64,000 bases of DNA from Rhyzopertha dominica. Its lineage: Eukaryota > Arthropoda > Insecta > Coleoptera > Bostrichidae. The translations under genes and the position numbers were made by a program. A model generated the notes under the pieces. That model saw nothing but the letters and a program-made list of their open reading frames with translations. It was not told the DNA's origin and searched no databases. This document shows, in pieces, positions 25,818-40,800 of this stretch (its first letter is position 1; every line of letters begins with the position of its first letter). The stretch lies in assembly GCA_025024175.1 (NCBI GenBank), contig QCXZ01000137.1, positions 24,490,001 to 24,554,000 of the forward strand, read 5' to 3'.

Positions 25818-28800
25818 GTAAGTAGAAATAGCCGTAGTGGAACACTGCTAAAACAGCATTACTTTGGCACTTTGAATACCGACAGTATATTGTAGACGAT
25901 TATGCTTTGCTCTAGGATTATTACTCATAAAAAGCAAAAAAAAAGAGTTTCAACTACTGTAAATGTGAAACTATACATTTGGTTTATCTACAGTTTGCGC
26001 TTAAAACTTATTTACATTGCAACTTCCGTTACGTTAGAATGGATTGTCCAATTTCATTTTTTTTTTGACGACGATCATTTGGATAATGAAAATAGGTTTC
26101 AAATTAAGTGTAATCGAACACTCCTAAGTATTTGAAATTTTCGATCGGTAGCGACTGCCCGACTGTGGCATCACCTTTGACTTTATGAAACCTATGTATA
26201 TTATTTAAAAAGAAGTAATTTTTAAACATTCTAACTTGGATTTTATTACCTTCTAACTTAAAGCGCTTAAAAGATGGGAAAAGGTAATTTAAACGAGCAG
26301 CGTAATTTTCGTATATTTAAACAAATTTTTATAATGATATATAATTATATATTATAAAATAAACAAACACGGGCGTTAGGATAAAAATAAGAGTGCATAG
26401 AAGAGATTTGTTGCAAAAAACGAAGCTTATTCCTTGACAATAGAATAAAAACATGATTTAAAATAACCTATGAACAAAAAAACAAAGGTAAACGAGCAGG
26501 TGTTCGAAAATAAACTCCTGTTGTTCAGCATACTCCGTTTTACGATTTTTTAAACTCTTGAGAATGGCAGCTTCTTCTCAAGCTATCTAATTAACTGACT
26601 TAAACATTGTCCTTTATATATATTAAGTGCAAAATGCAAAAACAATGTTTTGCGTAGGTACTTATTTTGAACTTCTCCGTCCTTCTTTACTTCGTATCGG
26701 TATCTATTATTTTTCAAATCTGGCACAAACATTATTCATCAAATATATATCTAGAAAACCGCATCAAAATAAAAATTGTCGGTGAACCAATACCAATACA
26801 ATTTTATTGAACNTATTTGAACTTATTGGAGATCCTGAGCGTTGCGAAATATAAAATAGATGGAAAAATTTGTAAAAAATATGTAATCTCAACCTAACAA
26901 TAAGAAACGTTATTGAATTAGCAATATTTGTGATTCTATTTTAAACAGATAGTGCTTATGGAAGTTAATTTTTTACAGATATTTGGGTAAAATCTCACGA
27001 AGACAGAATGTTCGCTTAACGTGCAGCTTTATTGGTATTATTTACTCTATAAAATATTACTTAAACGCCTAGCCTTGCAAATTCTTCTGTTTATACTTTG
27101 ATGCATTTCAATGCACATTCATGCAAAATTTTATTAACTGAAATCTCCAATCGCTTTAATCGTTTCTTATAAAATGACAATATTTTTATTACAAAGGCAG
27201 CAAGAAGCAAATAAGCAACGGAACACAATTTTTATCATCAACTGAACCTACAATTAGCAAGCAGTACATAAATGTACTTATACGTAAGTGTTCCTCTAAT
27301 CACATGACACTTTTTACAGTAAAACTAGACTCTTCAATTTTGCACGTTTGACCTCACAAATGCGCACTTGGAGTATCGGTAGCTTTAAATAAAAGAATCC
27401 TTTTGCTTTTATTTAGTTTGCGGAATTGATACGTTTTAAGGACTGCAACGTATGTTTAAAAAAATCACACCCACTAACTGTGGACAATATAACAGCATCA
27501 TTAAATCACATAATGACTTTTAAGGCAATTCTATTAAAAAAAGGTAATTACCTTACAAACAGACAAAGCTAAGGCTGGAAGTGTTACTCCTTTTATTGAT
27601 CCTGTTTGTTTATCCACTGATGTGAACCATTTCTATGCAGAAAAAGTTGTTTCCTTAAAAAATTTTTGTCTAAGATTGTTGGATCTTCAAAATTAGAACT
27701 GAGTAACAATGAATTAATATTATCAGATCGTTTTGCCATTTATCACACATTATTTTTCTAGCGTTTTGTTATTTTTTGNCCTATTGTTTAAATGTCTAAC
27801 ATAAACAGACTGACATTCGTTAGATTTTACCGTGCATACAATGTAAGTACTCGTATATTTGATGAATACTGTTGCCAGAATAGGTTGTTGTTTGACATGT
27901 CGACAATTATTATCGAAATAAGCGTCAATTGTCTACATGGAAACGTCAACAATATAGTACACTGGCTTTCTTTTGAAAAAATTTTTAATTCTGCGGACCT
28001 GGAAAATTTCCACCAGGAATTTTCGAAATTTTAAATAAGAAACAAATTAAAATGCTTCTGGTACACTGACGTATGGTGGCAATAGACGACAAAATACTGG
28101 CCACATTAGGTCATAAACTATTAAGGATCCTGGTATCAACCGGGCAATTGGAAAGTGCATTTTCTGAAGTGAAAATACCTTCACCATTCAATATAAACTA
28201 GTGTAAGAAACATAAGAAATTATAAAAGGATTTAGAATAACAAGCGATACAACTTAAAAAGTATAGCGAACTTTTCAGGAAAGGTTATGAAGAAAATACG
28301 TAACAACGTTCGTAGACAATGTCTTACCTACTTAAGCAGAACTATTCATAAAAGTTTTCTTACATTTACAAAACAGAGCTTAAGTGTATATTAACATAAT
28401 GTTAACTAAAGTTAGCATCTCAGAAATTATAAAAACTTTAAGAGAACATATTTTTTCGATTTTTCACCTTTAACTTGTAGACATCTAGTGTTTCGTTATA
28501 AATTGCTGACACTTCTTAAGATATATATTTTATGTGGCAATTTTTTACCATTATATAAGAGATTTCGCCCGAATTTTACTTCAATAAGCATGTACATCAG
28601 AATTGTTCATAAAATTTCAGATTCTTACATTACCAAGAACTTCTTATATACACGTAATGCATTGCTCCGCAAAAATACTGTGGGTAATTTTTTTACGGTA
28701 CGGTTACGACATTAGAAGTAAAAAAAATCCCATTAGACTACTTGATGGGTTGAATAGTAACAAAATATTGTGATAGAAGCAAGACTTAAGATATAATTTT

Positions 28801-31800
28801 GTATGTTATAAGAGGCAAAATACTGAAATTTCCATTATTGCAAAGCAAATCGTTACAGCTTAAAAACTAGGAAGGGTATTAATGATGCCGCATAAGCAAG
28901 CAGTGGGTAAGAAACACGATGTAGTTTCTATAATTATTTATAACCCACGATGTGCTTGTGTCCTCAGAAGTAGTAATTATATATCTGCAATAACGTTATA
29001 TTAGGATCCTCATCTTTGTACATGTCACAAGTAAATATTATCTTAAAAGGTATTAATTTTCTGAAAGTATCGCCTCGAAAGAACAATTGAATTGGGACAT
29101 TACTAAATCGAGAAAGGCAAACAAATAATCTTCATCAGTAAAAGGCAATGGCAAACAGGTTTTGCATCTGTCACTCATAATTGGCATGGTATAATTGGAT
29201 AATTATTTATCACTGAATGTACGAAACGGTTACCATCATCTGTGCAATAAACAGCTGAAAAATAAACCAGTCTGTTCATACGTGAAGATATTAATAAACA
29301 GTCCATATATACTTAACAGAAGGTACTATAAATGAAATAAGTTTCGATTATCAATAAATCTTAAACGTTTAACAATTGTACAGATTATGGTTTATAATGA
29401 AAAGTCATGGCATATGGTCAACTGGGAATCTAACAGTTAAATTTTAAACGCTTAACGATCCTATTTTTTATTAGCAACTAAAATCAGTTACTATGCATTT
29501 GCAGTTTGTGGCCTAGAAATGGTACTAAAGCAATTTTTATATTTGTCTTTTATTGTTTTAATTAATACTCGCCATTGCCCGTTGTTTATCTAACAATGCG
29601 ATTATTATAACAATATTATCGTTTATTATGAACTGCGAAAGAGGAAACTTTACTTTTCCCTTCTACAAATTGCGATATATAAGTTTGAGAGAAACCATTG
29701 CTGTTATTTTGTATTTAACTGTACCGCGTTTCCATCCAATGTTAACCGAACGATACCAACATCATTTCTTAGAAAAAATTGCATGGTTCCCATTAATAAT
29801 ATACATAATAATGTAACACGAAATGCTTTTTCGTGTCTTGATAATCTCAACCCTATCAAAATAGCCGAGATTTTTGGTACCACAGGGTGTCCCAAAGTAA
29901 CTTGCACAAGCATTTTTAACTACATCTTTATTACACGATAAAATGAATAAAATTGACAATTAATAACAATAACAAGGATATTTCATATTAACATATTGAA
30001 TAAATTTCGAAGTGATCATCTTTAATGCGAATGTAGAAGTGCCATAAGGTTTTCGACGAAACGCCGGAGGTTCTGTCGCTGTTAAAATACGAAGCTAAAC
30101 ACAGGTCCTGGTTTCCAAAATCGACATTGCACTATAATCCATTGGAAGGAGGTCCGGCGAGTAGGGCCGGCATTTAACGTTACAGTTTCTTGAAACTACA
30201 CTGTCCCCAAATGTGGTTTGCAAAAGGATTATTGTTCCCTGATGGTATCATCCCAAAAATGAAAAAGAGCAACTGCCGTTTCTGTTTTGGGAAAAATTTG
30301 CACCAGCGGCAAGGCACGTCTTATTTCTATGGACCAAGGGGTCAATCAAGACGTGTGCCGATGTGGCATCCTCAAATGGGTGTTCTATAGACCCAAGAGC
30401 ACTCCAGCGATACGCCTTGCAACAGAAATCCATCCGCACAGCAAAAACATAAAGATTCGCCGGATTTCATCACTTGTGTTGAATGACATTCTGTTAGCCA
30501 GATATCAATCAAGTGGGCTTAGATGTATGGTCTGTACAGAATGTCTCTGCTGAATTTCATAAAAGATTGGAGTCACAAGACAAGCAAGAATTGCGCCTGT
30601 AGCGGATTGACTGAAGATTTGCAGTGTATTACCCTAAATTCAAGAGAAGTTTAGTCCTTCCACTAGTAGCACTAAATGTGACCACGTTGAAAACTCTTAA
30701 ATATTGTATCGTCAAAGATCTACGTCATTGTTATATTGTCATTAGTGTTGCCACTCCGACGAGAAATTTTTCGGTCTCGTCTCGATCTCATCTGGAAATT
30801 CGAGACCGAGGCTGGCATTTTTACACCTCGAATTTTCGAGACGAGATCGAGAATTTGGCTCGAGAATCTCGATCTGGAAGTGATTTAAATGACTCACAAG
30901 ATATGTGAACATTTTGTTTACCATGATATTCTTAAAAAATACATACTTGTATAATGCGAGAAAAATACGTCTTTAGATATTGGTATTTTTTATGAATTTT
31001 TTCAGAAAGTATCGATTTACATCTAAAGGTTTATGGTACATTAATAATAAACTACACTATTTATATAGGTAGTCATGTAATTAAGCAGGTAGCCTTCATA
31101 AATATTTCGTAACTTCGGGAATGAAGAATTGTGCAGATATAAAATGCACACGAATCCTTTTTTTATTAATCCATTAGTAAATAGAGAAAAGCATAGTTCT
31201 GAGGTACATATTTAAATCTCAAAATAAATCAGCCAAAGGAATTTTTAAAACGAAGGTGGTTCATTGTACAAACACACTCATTAGGCAAAACCTTATAAAT
31301 GAATAAATGAGAAGTTGAATAGGTATTCATTAACTATATTGCTTTATGCAACCGATACAGAAATTTTGTGTTAACTTTATAATGTTCAATGCGCAGTTAG
31401 CCAGTCAAACTCTTTCCCGCTATGATACCTTTTTTTACTGTTCTAAAATGGGTTTTGCCCTTAATAAGTTAGGTATTTAGAAAACATAACCACCTATATT
31501 GGTTATTAGTAGTACTTAGATACAGTCACTGTTAAATATCCATTACTATTTGTCGGCATTAAGAATTTTAATTTGTTGTGATCTTGTTACATATATGAAT
31601 TTCTTGGCTCGTATTTAATGGTTAAATACTTAACAATCATGAGAATGCATACAACCTTACATCCTGGCACCGTCACCCGTCAGTAAACTCAAATGCGGCG
31701 GATGAGTCAGCTATAAAAATCTGATGTGTATGCTCCATAAACAAATTAATTTCAGTAAATATTACTATTTTTAGTGTGACAACAAAAGAGAATCGATATT

Positions 31801-34800
31801 TTAATGGATCGATTCACATTATGTATACTTTGACCATCCGCAATACACACATCAAATTCGAGATTATCGATTCGAGGCCGAGAATGCCCAAATCTCGTTT
31901 CGTTTCGTCTCGCGGCAAAGCGAATTGTCATATAACAAAAATATCGTAGAAGCCCAAAGAAATTAAAATATAACACTATTTTTTTATAGAAGAGCGAACC
32001 ATCTTATTATATCTAAATCGAAATGTTTTAAACTATTTGCATTAAGTCGGTTCTTAAAAAATGTATTTTAAGAAACATGCCAAAGCAAACAACAATTAAA
32101 AAGTATTGTACCATTTGGTAAAAAGTAACAACTTGATAAAAAAACAGTGTACAAAGTTTTTTACTTCAAATACTCCGTATACATCCATCAAACATAATTA
32201 TTCGGTGTTACTTAGAACAACTGGAATAGTCAAATAACTAAAATAATTCGTATCCCCACTCCTTTAATGAATTCGTTTTTTTCTTAATGACGTGCCTATA
32301 AATTGTAATGCTGTTTATATGAATGCATGGGACAGTCACGAAACAATTAATTTCATTATAATTTGCTTGCAGCATACCTGGTGATATTAATGACAGGTCA
32401 GGGCATTACAGCAGGGGCACACAGACTGTGGGCGCACAGAACGTACAAAGCAAAATTACCGTTAAGGATATTATTAGCAATCTTTCAAACGATGGCCTTC
32501 CAAAACCACATTTACGAATGGGTGAGGGACCACAGAGTACACCACAAGTTCACAGACACGGATGCTGACCCGCATAACGCAAAAAGAGGTAAGACATTAA
32601 TTAACTTTACGCATTCGGAATAAGTCTTTAATTCTTAACAGTACAAAACAAACACTAGTTTAATAAGCTGCTAAGTTTTTAAATCAAAGGCCTTCATACC
32701 TTCCTCTAAACTAGCTCCTTTAAGAATTCAAGAAATATTAGGTAGATACATACTGTTAATAACGTCAGTCCTATTGGAACACAGCGATAGGGCATGTAAG
32801 AATCTTATTGTAAAAAGCAACAGATAGATAGGAGCAAGAAGCTTGACTTCAAACCAAAATCAACCTACATGTCAGAAATTCAAACGTAAATTAAAATAAA
32901 TAATTTAGTACTAGATTGAACAATTAAAATTACAAAAATCGTTTAAAATAGTAAAATTTTGGCCAATAATAATCTTATAAATTACTAAAATTTCCAGATA
33001 ATTTAATTTTGAATATTTATATCAAAAATGTTTTTTTATTTATTCATTTTATGTTTATTTATTTGACAGTAAGTGGCTAGCTAACGAAGAATTTATTGTA
33101 ACAATATTTGTTCCTTTTTTTCTTTATTGGCTTTAGGTACAGATGAATGCTTTTAGGTAACCAAAAGCGCTATACCATATCTTTATCATATAGGTATATC
33201 AAATAAAGTTTTCAATTTTTATAGGTTATAGATACGTTCATCATGAAACAGTCAGTAATTTTAAATCATCTGCAATAAGCTAATCGTGGCATTATTTATA
33301 AGAAACATCTAGAGTGATAGTGTTTTGGACAAGAACTGTTAGTATAATAAAATTTACTATATTTGTTTTGTCTATATAAGTGTTTTAGCCAGTTGCTCAT
33401 ATGTCGACGTTGCATGAATTTGGTACCCGACTGTACATCTACACTAGCCTGGGGTTTAAAGATCCAAAGCTCGATAGTACGAATCATTTAATTTAATTTA
33501 ACCTGGGTTTTCCTGCAGTCAGACAACAAGAAAGCAACAAACATGTTCAGCGAATTAATATGCAAAGTAACAAAATGATTGTTTATTTACAAAACGATTA
33601 GGATAACTCCAGTTACATTTTTAAGCATCCGGATTAAATAATACTGACTGTCTATATTACTTTCGGTGAGGTATTTAATAAGCTTTTTTGATGCAGCTGT
33701 CAATACTTTCTAATTGATATTTTTTACGATAATCACAGTAATCTAAATCGGAAGAATTCATGAAACATTAATACTAAAATATACTATTGAGTACTTTGTA
33801 CTGATGAATTACAGTGGATCCTAAGATACTTCTAAGATACCAAACGGCTAAGCATTTCACGAAGAATGGTATTGAAGAATTCTTAGGAATATCCAGAAAT
33901 CTTTGATACTTCAACCAAACTCTTGCGCTTGCTGTGCTACACTTAGTTAAATTTCGGCAATACTTCTTTCATAAATATAACCTTTGAATATAAAATAATC
34001 AAATCAAAGGTATAACAGAACAGACAAATATCAATCTCTCTCTCTCTCTCAATAGATTTAGAGGCAAAAATCCTACATAGATGCTGTTCACCACTTATTG
34101 TACCAAACAAAATGTAATACATCAAAGTAGAATAAACAAAACGCAGTTAAATTTCTCTTTGATGCTTAAAGGATAAATAAAATCAATCGTTTTGTGCAAA
34201 TTACCATCAAATTATTGAAAACCTGCTGAATTAATAGTAATAATGAAGCATTATTGAAAAACTCTTGAAATATACTATAAAACTATGAAAAACCCTTTGC
34301 ACTTTGATATCCCCTTTTAATCCAGTCGGTCAGCTATGAAATAAAAATGACGTAGTAGTAGTAGTATAAGAAAATTAGAATTACAATATGGCAAATTACA
34401 CCATGAATTACAAACATGAACCTTTTTTAACATTCGTTTGTCACAATTTCGACAACACTTGACCTCTATATAATTGTACACTTAAATATATAGTTATATG
34501 GTACGCTACACAAGGTTGCTTTACGAATTTAAGTGAAATTCAAAAATGGAAATATCAGCAGGAAGAAAAACAATTGTTAATGCTACGAGTCCAAAAGCAA
34601 GCAATTCGCAGCCAGTTTAAAGTTGAAAACATGATAAAAACAATATTCACACAACAACATAATATGTGATTAAAAGTCGTCTATGGGTAGGCTAAAAAAA
34701 TAGGCAGTGGTTACAAATTTTTGTAGTTATGACGGCATTAAACAACCGACGGCAATGTATTTTGGGGAAAAAGAGGATATACTCTTTCACGCTTTAACCA

Positions 34801-37800
34801 TGGGTGTATGCTATATTTCTTTCATCTCCAGGACAAACGAGCTGCAGCTTTTTGATTGAACGTAGGTACTAGTTTTATCTGTAAAGTAGGCAACTTTATT
34901 TTAAGTTTCATTGTATTATTGAAGGCAAACATTTAATTTGTAATATTTACTTAAAAATTAATTATTTGACCGGTATTTCACAAAACGAGACCTTGGTATC
35001 ACCTACTTCGCAATTACCTGAATAAATGGCACGCTGACAAACGATATGCTCGAACAATTACAAAATTAGCAGCCCGTAACACTAAGCAATAAATCTTCAA
35101 ACAGGCTGTTGTACGTAGTTTTTGCATCATACTCTTAAGCTTTCTACAATTTATAGAAATGGGGACTGGAGGTTTTCTTTTTATATTTCTGAGATTCAAA
35201 TTATTTTATTTACTACAGCTGATCTTCGTTATTCCGCCTAACGAACAAATAATATGACGATGCTAAGAAGCACGTTGGCTCATAGAAAAATGCTAAATTT
35301 TATATGTTTTAAGTGTGTTGCGTTAAAGCCTAAATTTATGTTGATAATTAGCTTTTTCGTCATTATTTTAGCATAACATCACAACTAGAGCTGCGCTTGT
35401 GAATCGAAAATAGATTCATCGTCAGTATCGATTTGGATCGATTCACAACGATTCGATTCACACCATTCCATTCGAAACGAATAGTTGCCCATCGATATGG
35501 ATGGAAGCGATTCAAATTCAATGTTAAAGTCAATTACATTTTTGAACAACCTTTCGTTGATTTGTCACAAGCTTTATTAAAGTGTAAATGTTTTAATTCA
35601 TAAAACACATATGTAGTAAAAATTAAACTTTATTTTGTACAATAAAGGTTTCACAACTGCACACTGGTGCATTTATTTACGTGGGTATTTATTATAGGTT
35701 TGATGGACGGTCATATTTGAATTCTTCGATTCTCTGAAAATCGATTTAGATCGATACTACAATTCAGTGAAAAAAATCGATTCTAATCGATTAATCGTTT
35801 TTAATGCGCAGCCCTAATCACAACATTCAAAATTATACAGATAAATTAAAGCTACTATGGCAACATTCTTGTCGCACAGTTAATAGTTTTCGTATTCTCA
35901 AGTTGTACCGTTACATACATTTACATTGCACTATCCATTTTACTGATTAAATTGTAAAGAAGTAATATTTCATTGCCAATTGCAATAACCACAATTTCAT
36001 GGGTAGTCAGGAAGCAAGACAATGCCACATTCTAGTAATTACAGTGTTAAGCGTATGCACAACAATAGAAAGAGGACAGTGAGAGAAAATTGATTGCAAC
36101 CCATTCAGCTCGTTCTTTTCAAATGTAGCAAGTCATGTAACACTTTCGAACTTTATGAGTTGTACAGTACGTCTCAAACAGTAAACAGCATACTAGTAAA
36201 CCCATGATTCGTAAACACATCTAGACAGCAATATGATGTGATATGATGCTAGAACAGAATTTTCTCAATAAAACCATTACTAACTACGTCATATTTCGTA
36301 GAACCACCGCTAGGTAACTTATTACCCATTTTCACAAAATAATAAGATTTATCTACGTCAAAGGTCAGATCAGGTCACACATTTTTACATGTAGAGATAT
36401 TTACAATCTAAATCAATTAATTAACTTATTACAATTTAATTACCTTTATAATCATACTGCGTTGTTCCAATATATTCTTTTCTTTCAGTAGACTAGCCTT
36501 GTTAATGACTATTTGATTATCTTAACAATCTTATTCCTTAGTTTTTCATAAATGGCTTCATTGGGTATAACCAATGTTATAAAATCCTTGTGAGTAAATT
36601 TTTATTAACTCCATCCATCTGGGTTACCTTCTTATTGTTTTCCATTCCATTGTTGTTCACTTTCACTTTAATGTATTCATCGAATCGCCTATCTTACTTC
36701 AATTAATAACCAATATTTAACGATACTAGCTAAAATGTTTTTTTTATATTTTTAAGTTATGTTAGTTGCACTTTTTAATCCATTTATCATTGAATTATCT
36801 TCATTTGTTTTCGACAAAATAAGGCCAACTTTCTTATTTCATATAAATTTGAAAGAGCTTATTTTTCTTTTTCCACCGATGTATTNCAACGCTATCTCGC
36901 TTTCGTTCTTTCATGACAATTGTGTCTTCAATTACAGTGATCACACTGAAACATTCAACATAACATGTAATGTATTTAACGGTTGTGGCAATGAAAATAC
37001 AACTCAANATTGGATAGGGCTGGATATATTCGTATATTATGGCGTCTATTTTGAATTCTAAAGTGGGGCTGCGGATATGCAATAGCGTTTTGCAATCCAA
37101 TGCAACAACGTGCACAGGTGTCAACATGGTTTTATTGTTAAACAATATTTTATCACCAGATTGTACACTAATATTAAAAATGCGTAAGAAATTTGCTTTT
37201 CCTGATTCTAATCTGCCTAATAAAAATATAATAAAGCGCTTAGTCTAAGAAAATGCGAGGGCTTATCGGAAAACAGCTCTTCACCCTGAAAATTTTTTGA
37301 AACTACAATAACTAAGGCACTGTATCGGGACATCCTTTAAGTAGTTTATTTCATTATTGAGAACTGAAGAACGTATCTGCTGATTTCAACAAAATAACGC
37401 TTTACACCGCTCACAGCAAAAGACACACTGAATTTCTTGGCAACTTTTTTGGTGATCGCTTAGTTTCAACAAACTGGTGTCCTCCACGCAGCCCCAATTT
37501 AACTCGTGTTGCCATTTTTATGGGGACAACATAAAAAAAATAATGTGTTCGAGAAAGTTCCGCGCACTGTGGATGAACTGAAACTGCGTATTACACCTGA
37601 AATCAACGCTACCACACCGGCAACTGTTCATAAAGTTTTTTTAAACATTGTTAGGCGTGCAGACCGATGAATGCAAGAAAATGGTAGATACATAGAACAT
37701 CTATGAAATTCATTTTTTTATAATAAACAATAATTTTCAGGTTATGTTTTCACACATTGAACTTACATTCATTTATATCCGAGTACACAAACCTCACAGT

Positions 37801-40800
37801 ACATTAGTTATGCAGAAACTGTGAGAGGTTTACTACCCCTACAAGAGACATAAGTACCTAAGAGCATCGTGCATGATTATTTAAAAATGAAGAGCTATCA
37901 TCCCGCAGAAAGAATTTTTGCAATTGTTTTATTCTTAAAAACGAGAAGAATAGCTTTTTCGAAACGCTTTATGCAGTGATCTAACACCATTGGGCAAGCG
38001 ACAAGTTACAGAATCACGATTTCGGGCCCAATAATCTACCATTTCTGTAAATATTTGCATTTTTTCAAAAAGAAATTTCGAATTACTTGATTACTTTCCT
38101 TTGAGTATGCTTCGTCTGCAATATATAGNGTGTCCCAACAAGAACATCGAGTTTAATGTGTCCCAAAAAGTACTGAGANTATAGAAAATGCGAAAAATTC
38201 TTACATATTTGCATGGGTAAATGTTACAATTCAAGAATAAAAAGTTGTGCCTGGCATATCTCCCCCACACTTCCTCTGCAGCACCGCACCATTCAAATAA
38301 AAATATCACTAAAAGTTGTGTTTCTTTCAAAATCTTCGTTCATTCGTTACATCCTTATCATTTATTTTGTGTTTGATACTATTATTTTCAGGTCAAATCA
38401 AACTCAACGTTCTTAAGTGTAGATGTAAAATGACGCGTTATTAGATGGGAGCATTGTACAAAATTTAATCGTCATCATGTACCAAAAGATCTACGCTATG
38501 TTTCAATAAGAAGCTAAAAGTGCATTGATGTATTTTTTTATAGATGGAAAACACTTCGGGTAGTTGTTGTAATGATGCCTTTTTTTGCTATATAATGAGA
38601 AGCTAAAAGTGTATTGATGCAGATGGAAAATACTTCCGGTAGTTATTGTAATGATTTTTGTTTCGCATTTGATGCTATTAATTATTGTTGCTTTTAAAAT
38701 GCATGTCTATGCTGTGCTGTCTGCACCACAACCAACTACAGAAAGATCTATTTCGATATCATTATGGCTCATTAGTGCACGGCATAGAACTGGTTTTGCC
38801 TATATATCAAAAGTTTGGTATCATGTAAGTAAGAATTTAGATGGCAATACCCTCTGTCAGCATTACAATGACATGATTACAAAGCCAAGTAGCTGGATCT
38901 ACTTGGCATGCACCCGCATACTTCAATTTGACAGCAGGACCCCACGGCACTNTTTGCGAGCGGACAAGAAATACATTACAATACATGTCTATGCTGTGCT
39001 GTCTGCACCACAACCAACTGCATATAGTCTATTTCGCTATCATTATAGCTCATCAGTGCAGTTTAGGTCTAGTGCTTAGTGCAGAGAGCACGGCATAGAA
39101 TTGGTTTTGCCTATATATCAAAGGCTTGGTATGATGTAAGAAAGAATTTAGATGGGAATGTCATCTGTCAGCATTACACTGACATGATGTCAAAGCCACC
39201 TAGCTGCCATTATGGGATCTACTTCCTAAAGGAAGTGACCTATAGCCTGACAAATTGGCATACACCTGGATACTTCAATTTGACAGCAGGCCCCCATAAT
39301 GGCAGCTAGGTGGCTTTGTCATCATGTCAGCGTAATGCTGACAGATGACACTGCCATCTAAATTCATACTTCTTGTTGCCTTGGTTTATGCAATACTATT
39401 TATTTATAAATATGAAATTTGTTAATGCCAACGTCATAGTCAACGAATAAAAGTTGGGTAAAAGTAAGATAGGTTTTGTACGTAAGCAGATGAGAGTAAA
39501 CTCTCTGTCCAATTCTAAGAATCCAATATGAGAAATCGAGTCATATTTTCCTGAAAACAGCTTAATGCTTCGGTAAATCCACCAGGAGCAGACTAAAATA
39601 CTTTTTTTGTGCCAAAAAAAACATATCTTCGTTAATATCTTTAAAACGAAACGGACTACGTGCACTTTACAACCGGCATTATACCGAGCCAATCCATATT
39701 TTAACCCTATCCCAAATGTGTATATTATTGTGCGAGATTCCCATAGTGGGTGAAATTTCGAACATACTGAATACTAATAAATGAAATTACAGCGTTAAAT
39801 CAAAAAAGTTTGACTATTTTTCTATTAAACACCCAAGCTTGTTGTGGATTCTTCCATTTATTACTGGATTTAATGAGCTTTGACTGACCTATCATACCTT
39901 TTCTACAAAATATTCTTAAAGTTTTCAACGCACGTTTACAATTAAAACAGCAATGATATGTGCACTAAACTTAAAATTATGGAAAAAGCGCATGTTTTTT
40001 GTACCTAAGATTCGCTTAGGAATTGCTGTACTACCTACTTCTCGCAAATCTGAAATACCTTTTCTATGAACTATATTTTTTTACATTAATTTAGCCCTTT
40101 ACAAAGGTTATTTCGAATTAATAATAAATAGCTCATCGTAGATTACAAAACTAAAATTGTAATTTTTACTTTACAGGATTCTTTTTCTCACACATGGGCT
40201 GGCTAATGGTAAAGAAACACCGAGACGTAAAGATCAAAGGAAAAACTGTGGATTTGAGTGATTTGGAGGCAGACCCAGTAGTCAGGTTCCAAAGAAAGTA
40301 AGTATGCACATAGTTGCTACGTAAAAGATTACATTGGATACCTAACAAATACGAGCCAAGGTGTATTCAACCCACTTCAAGTTCAACCGCTTAATGCACT
40401 TAAACCGCGCAACTTTCTAGACAAACATACATGTTTAGTATCAACGACGTCCATTAGCCATCAGTAAGTGCTAATACAGTGGGTACAGTGTGAATTCCGC
40501 CATTTAAGCTTATTTTGAATGCAAAATATACCTAGTCTTTAATTTGCTAAAACATTACATTCCCTTGTAAAAGAATAACTCAGATGTGCTTTATGTCGAG
40601 GATGGGTAAAATGGAATACCGTTCACTCCAATAATATAAGTAACACTGAATGAAAAGTAGAGCGACAGAATGCTACAATTGCATAGGTTTAACCATCTGG
40701 CTTTATGCAATCTGCAAAGTATTCATCTATTAATAAATGTAAATACAATTAAACTATAGCGTTAAATTCATTACAATTTGCTTTAATTGAGAGTTATCCC

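Noticed and set aside
36759..37145. Overlapping ~100-codon frames on both strands
   Set aside because: Inside desaturase intron 2, AT-driven composition, interrupted by n bases, no motif.
38651..39309. Two open frames of 142 and 76 codons in tandem
   Set aside because: They are the same repeat unit translated twice, from non-coding foldback DNA.
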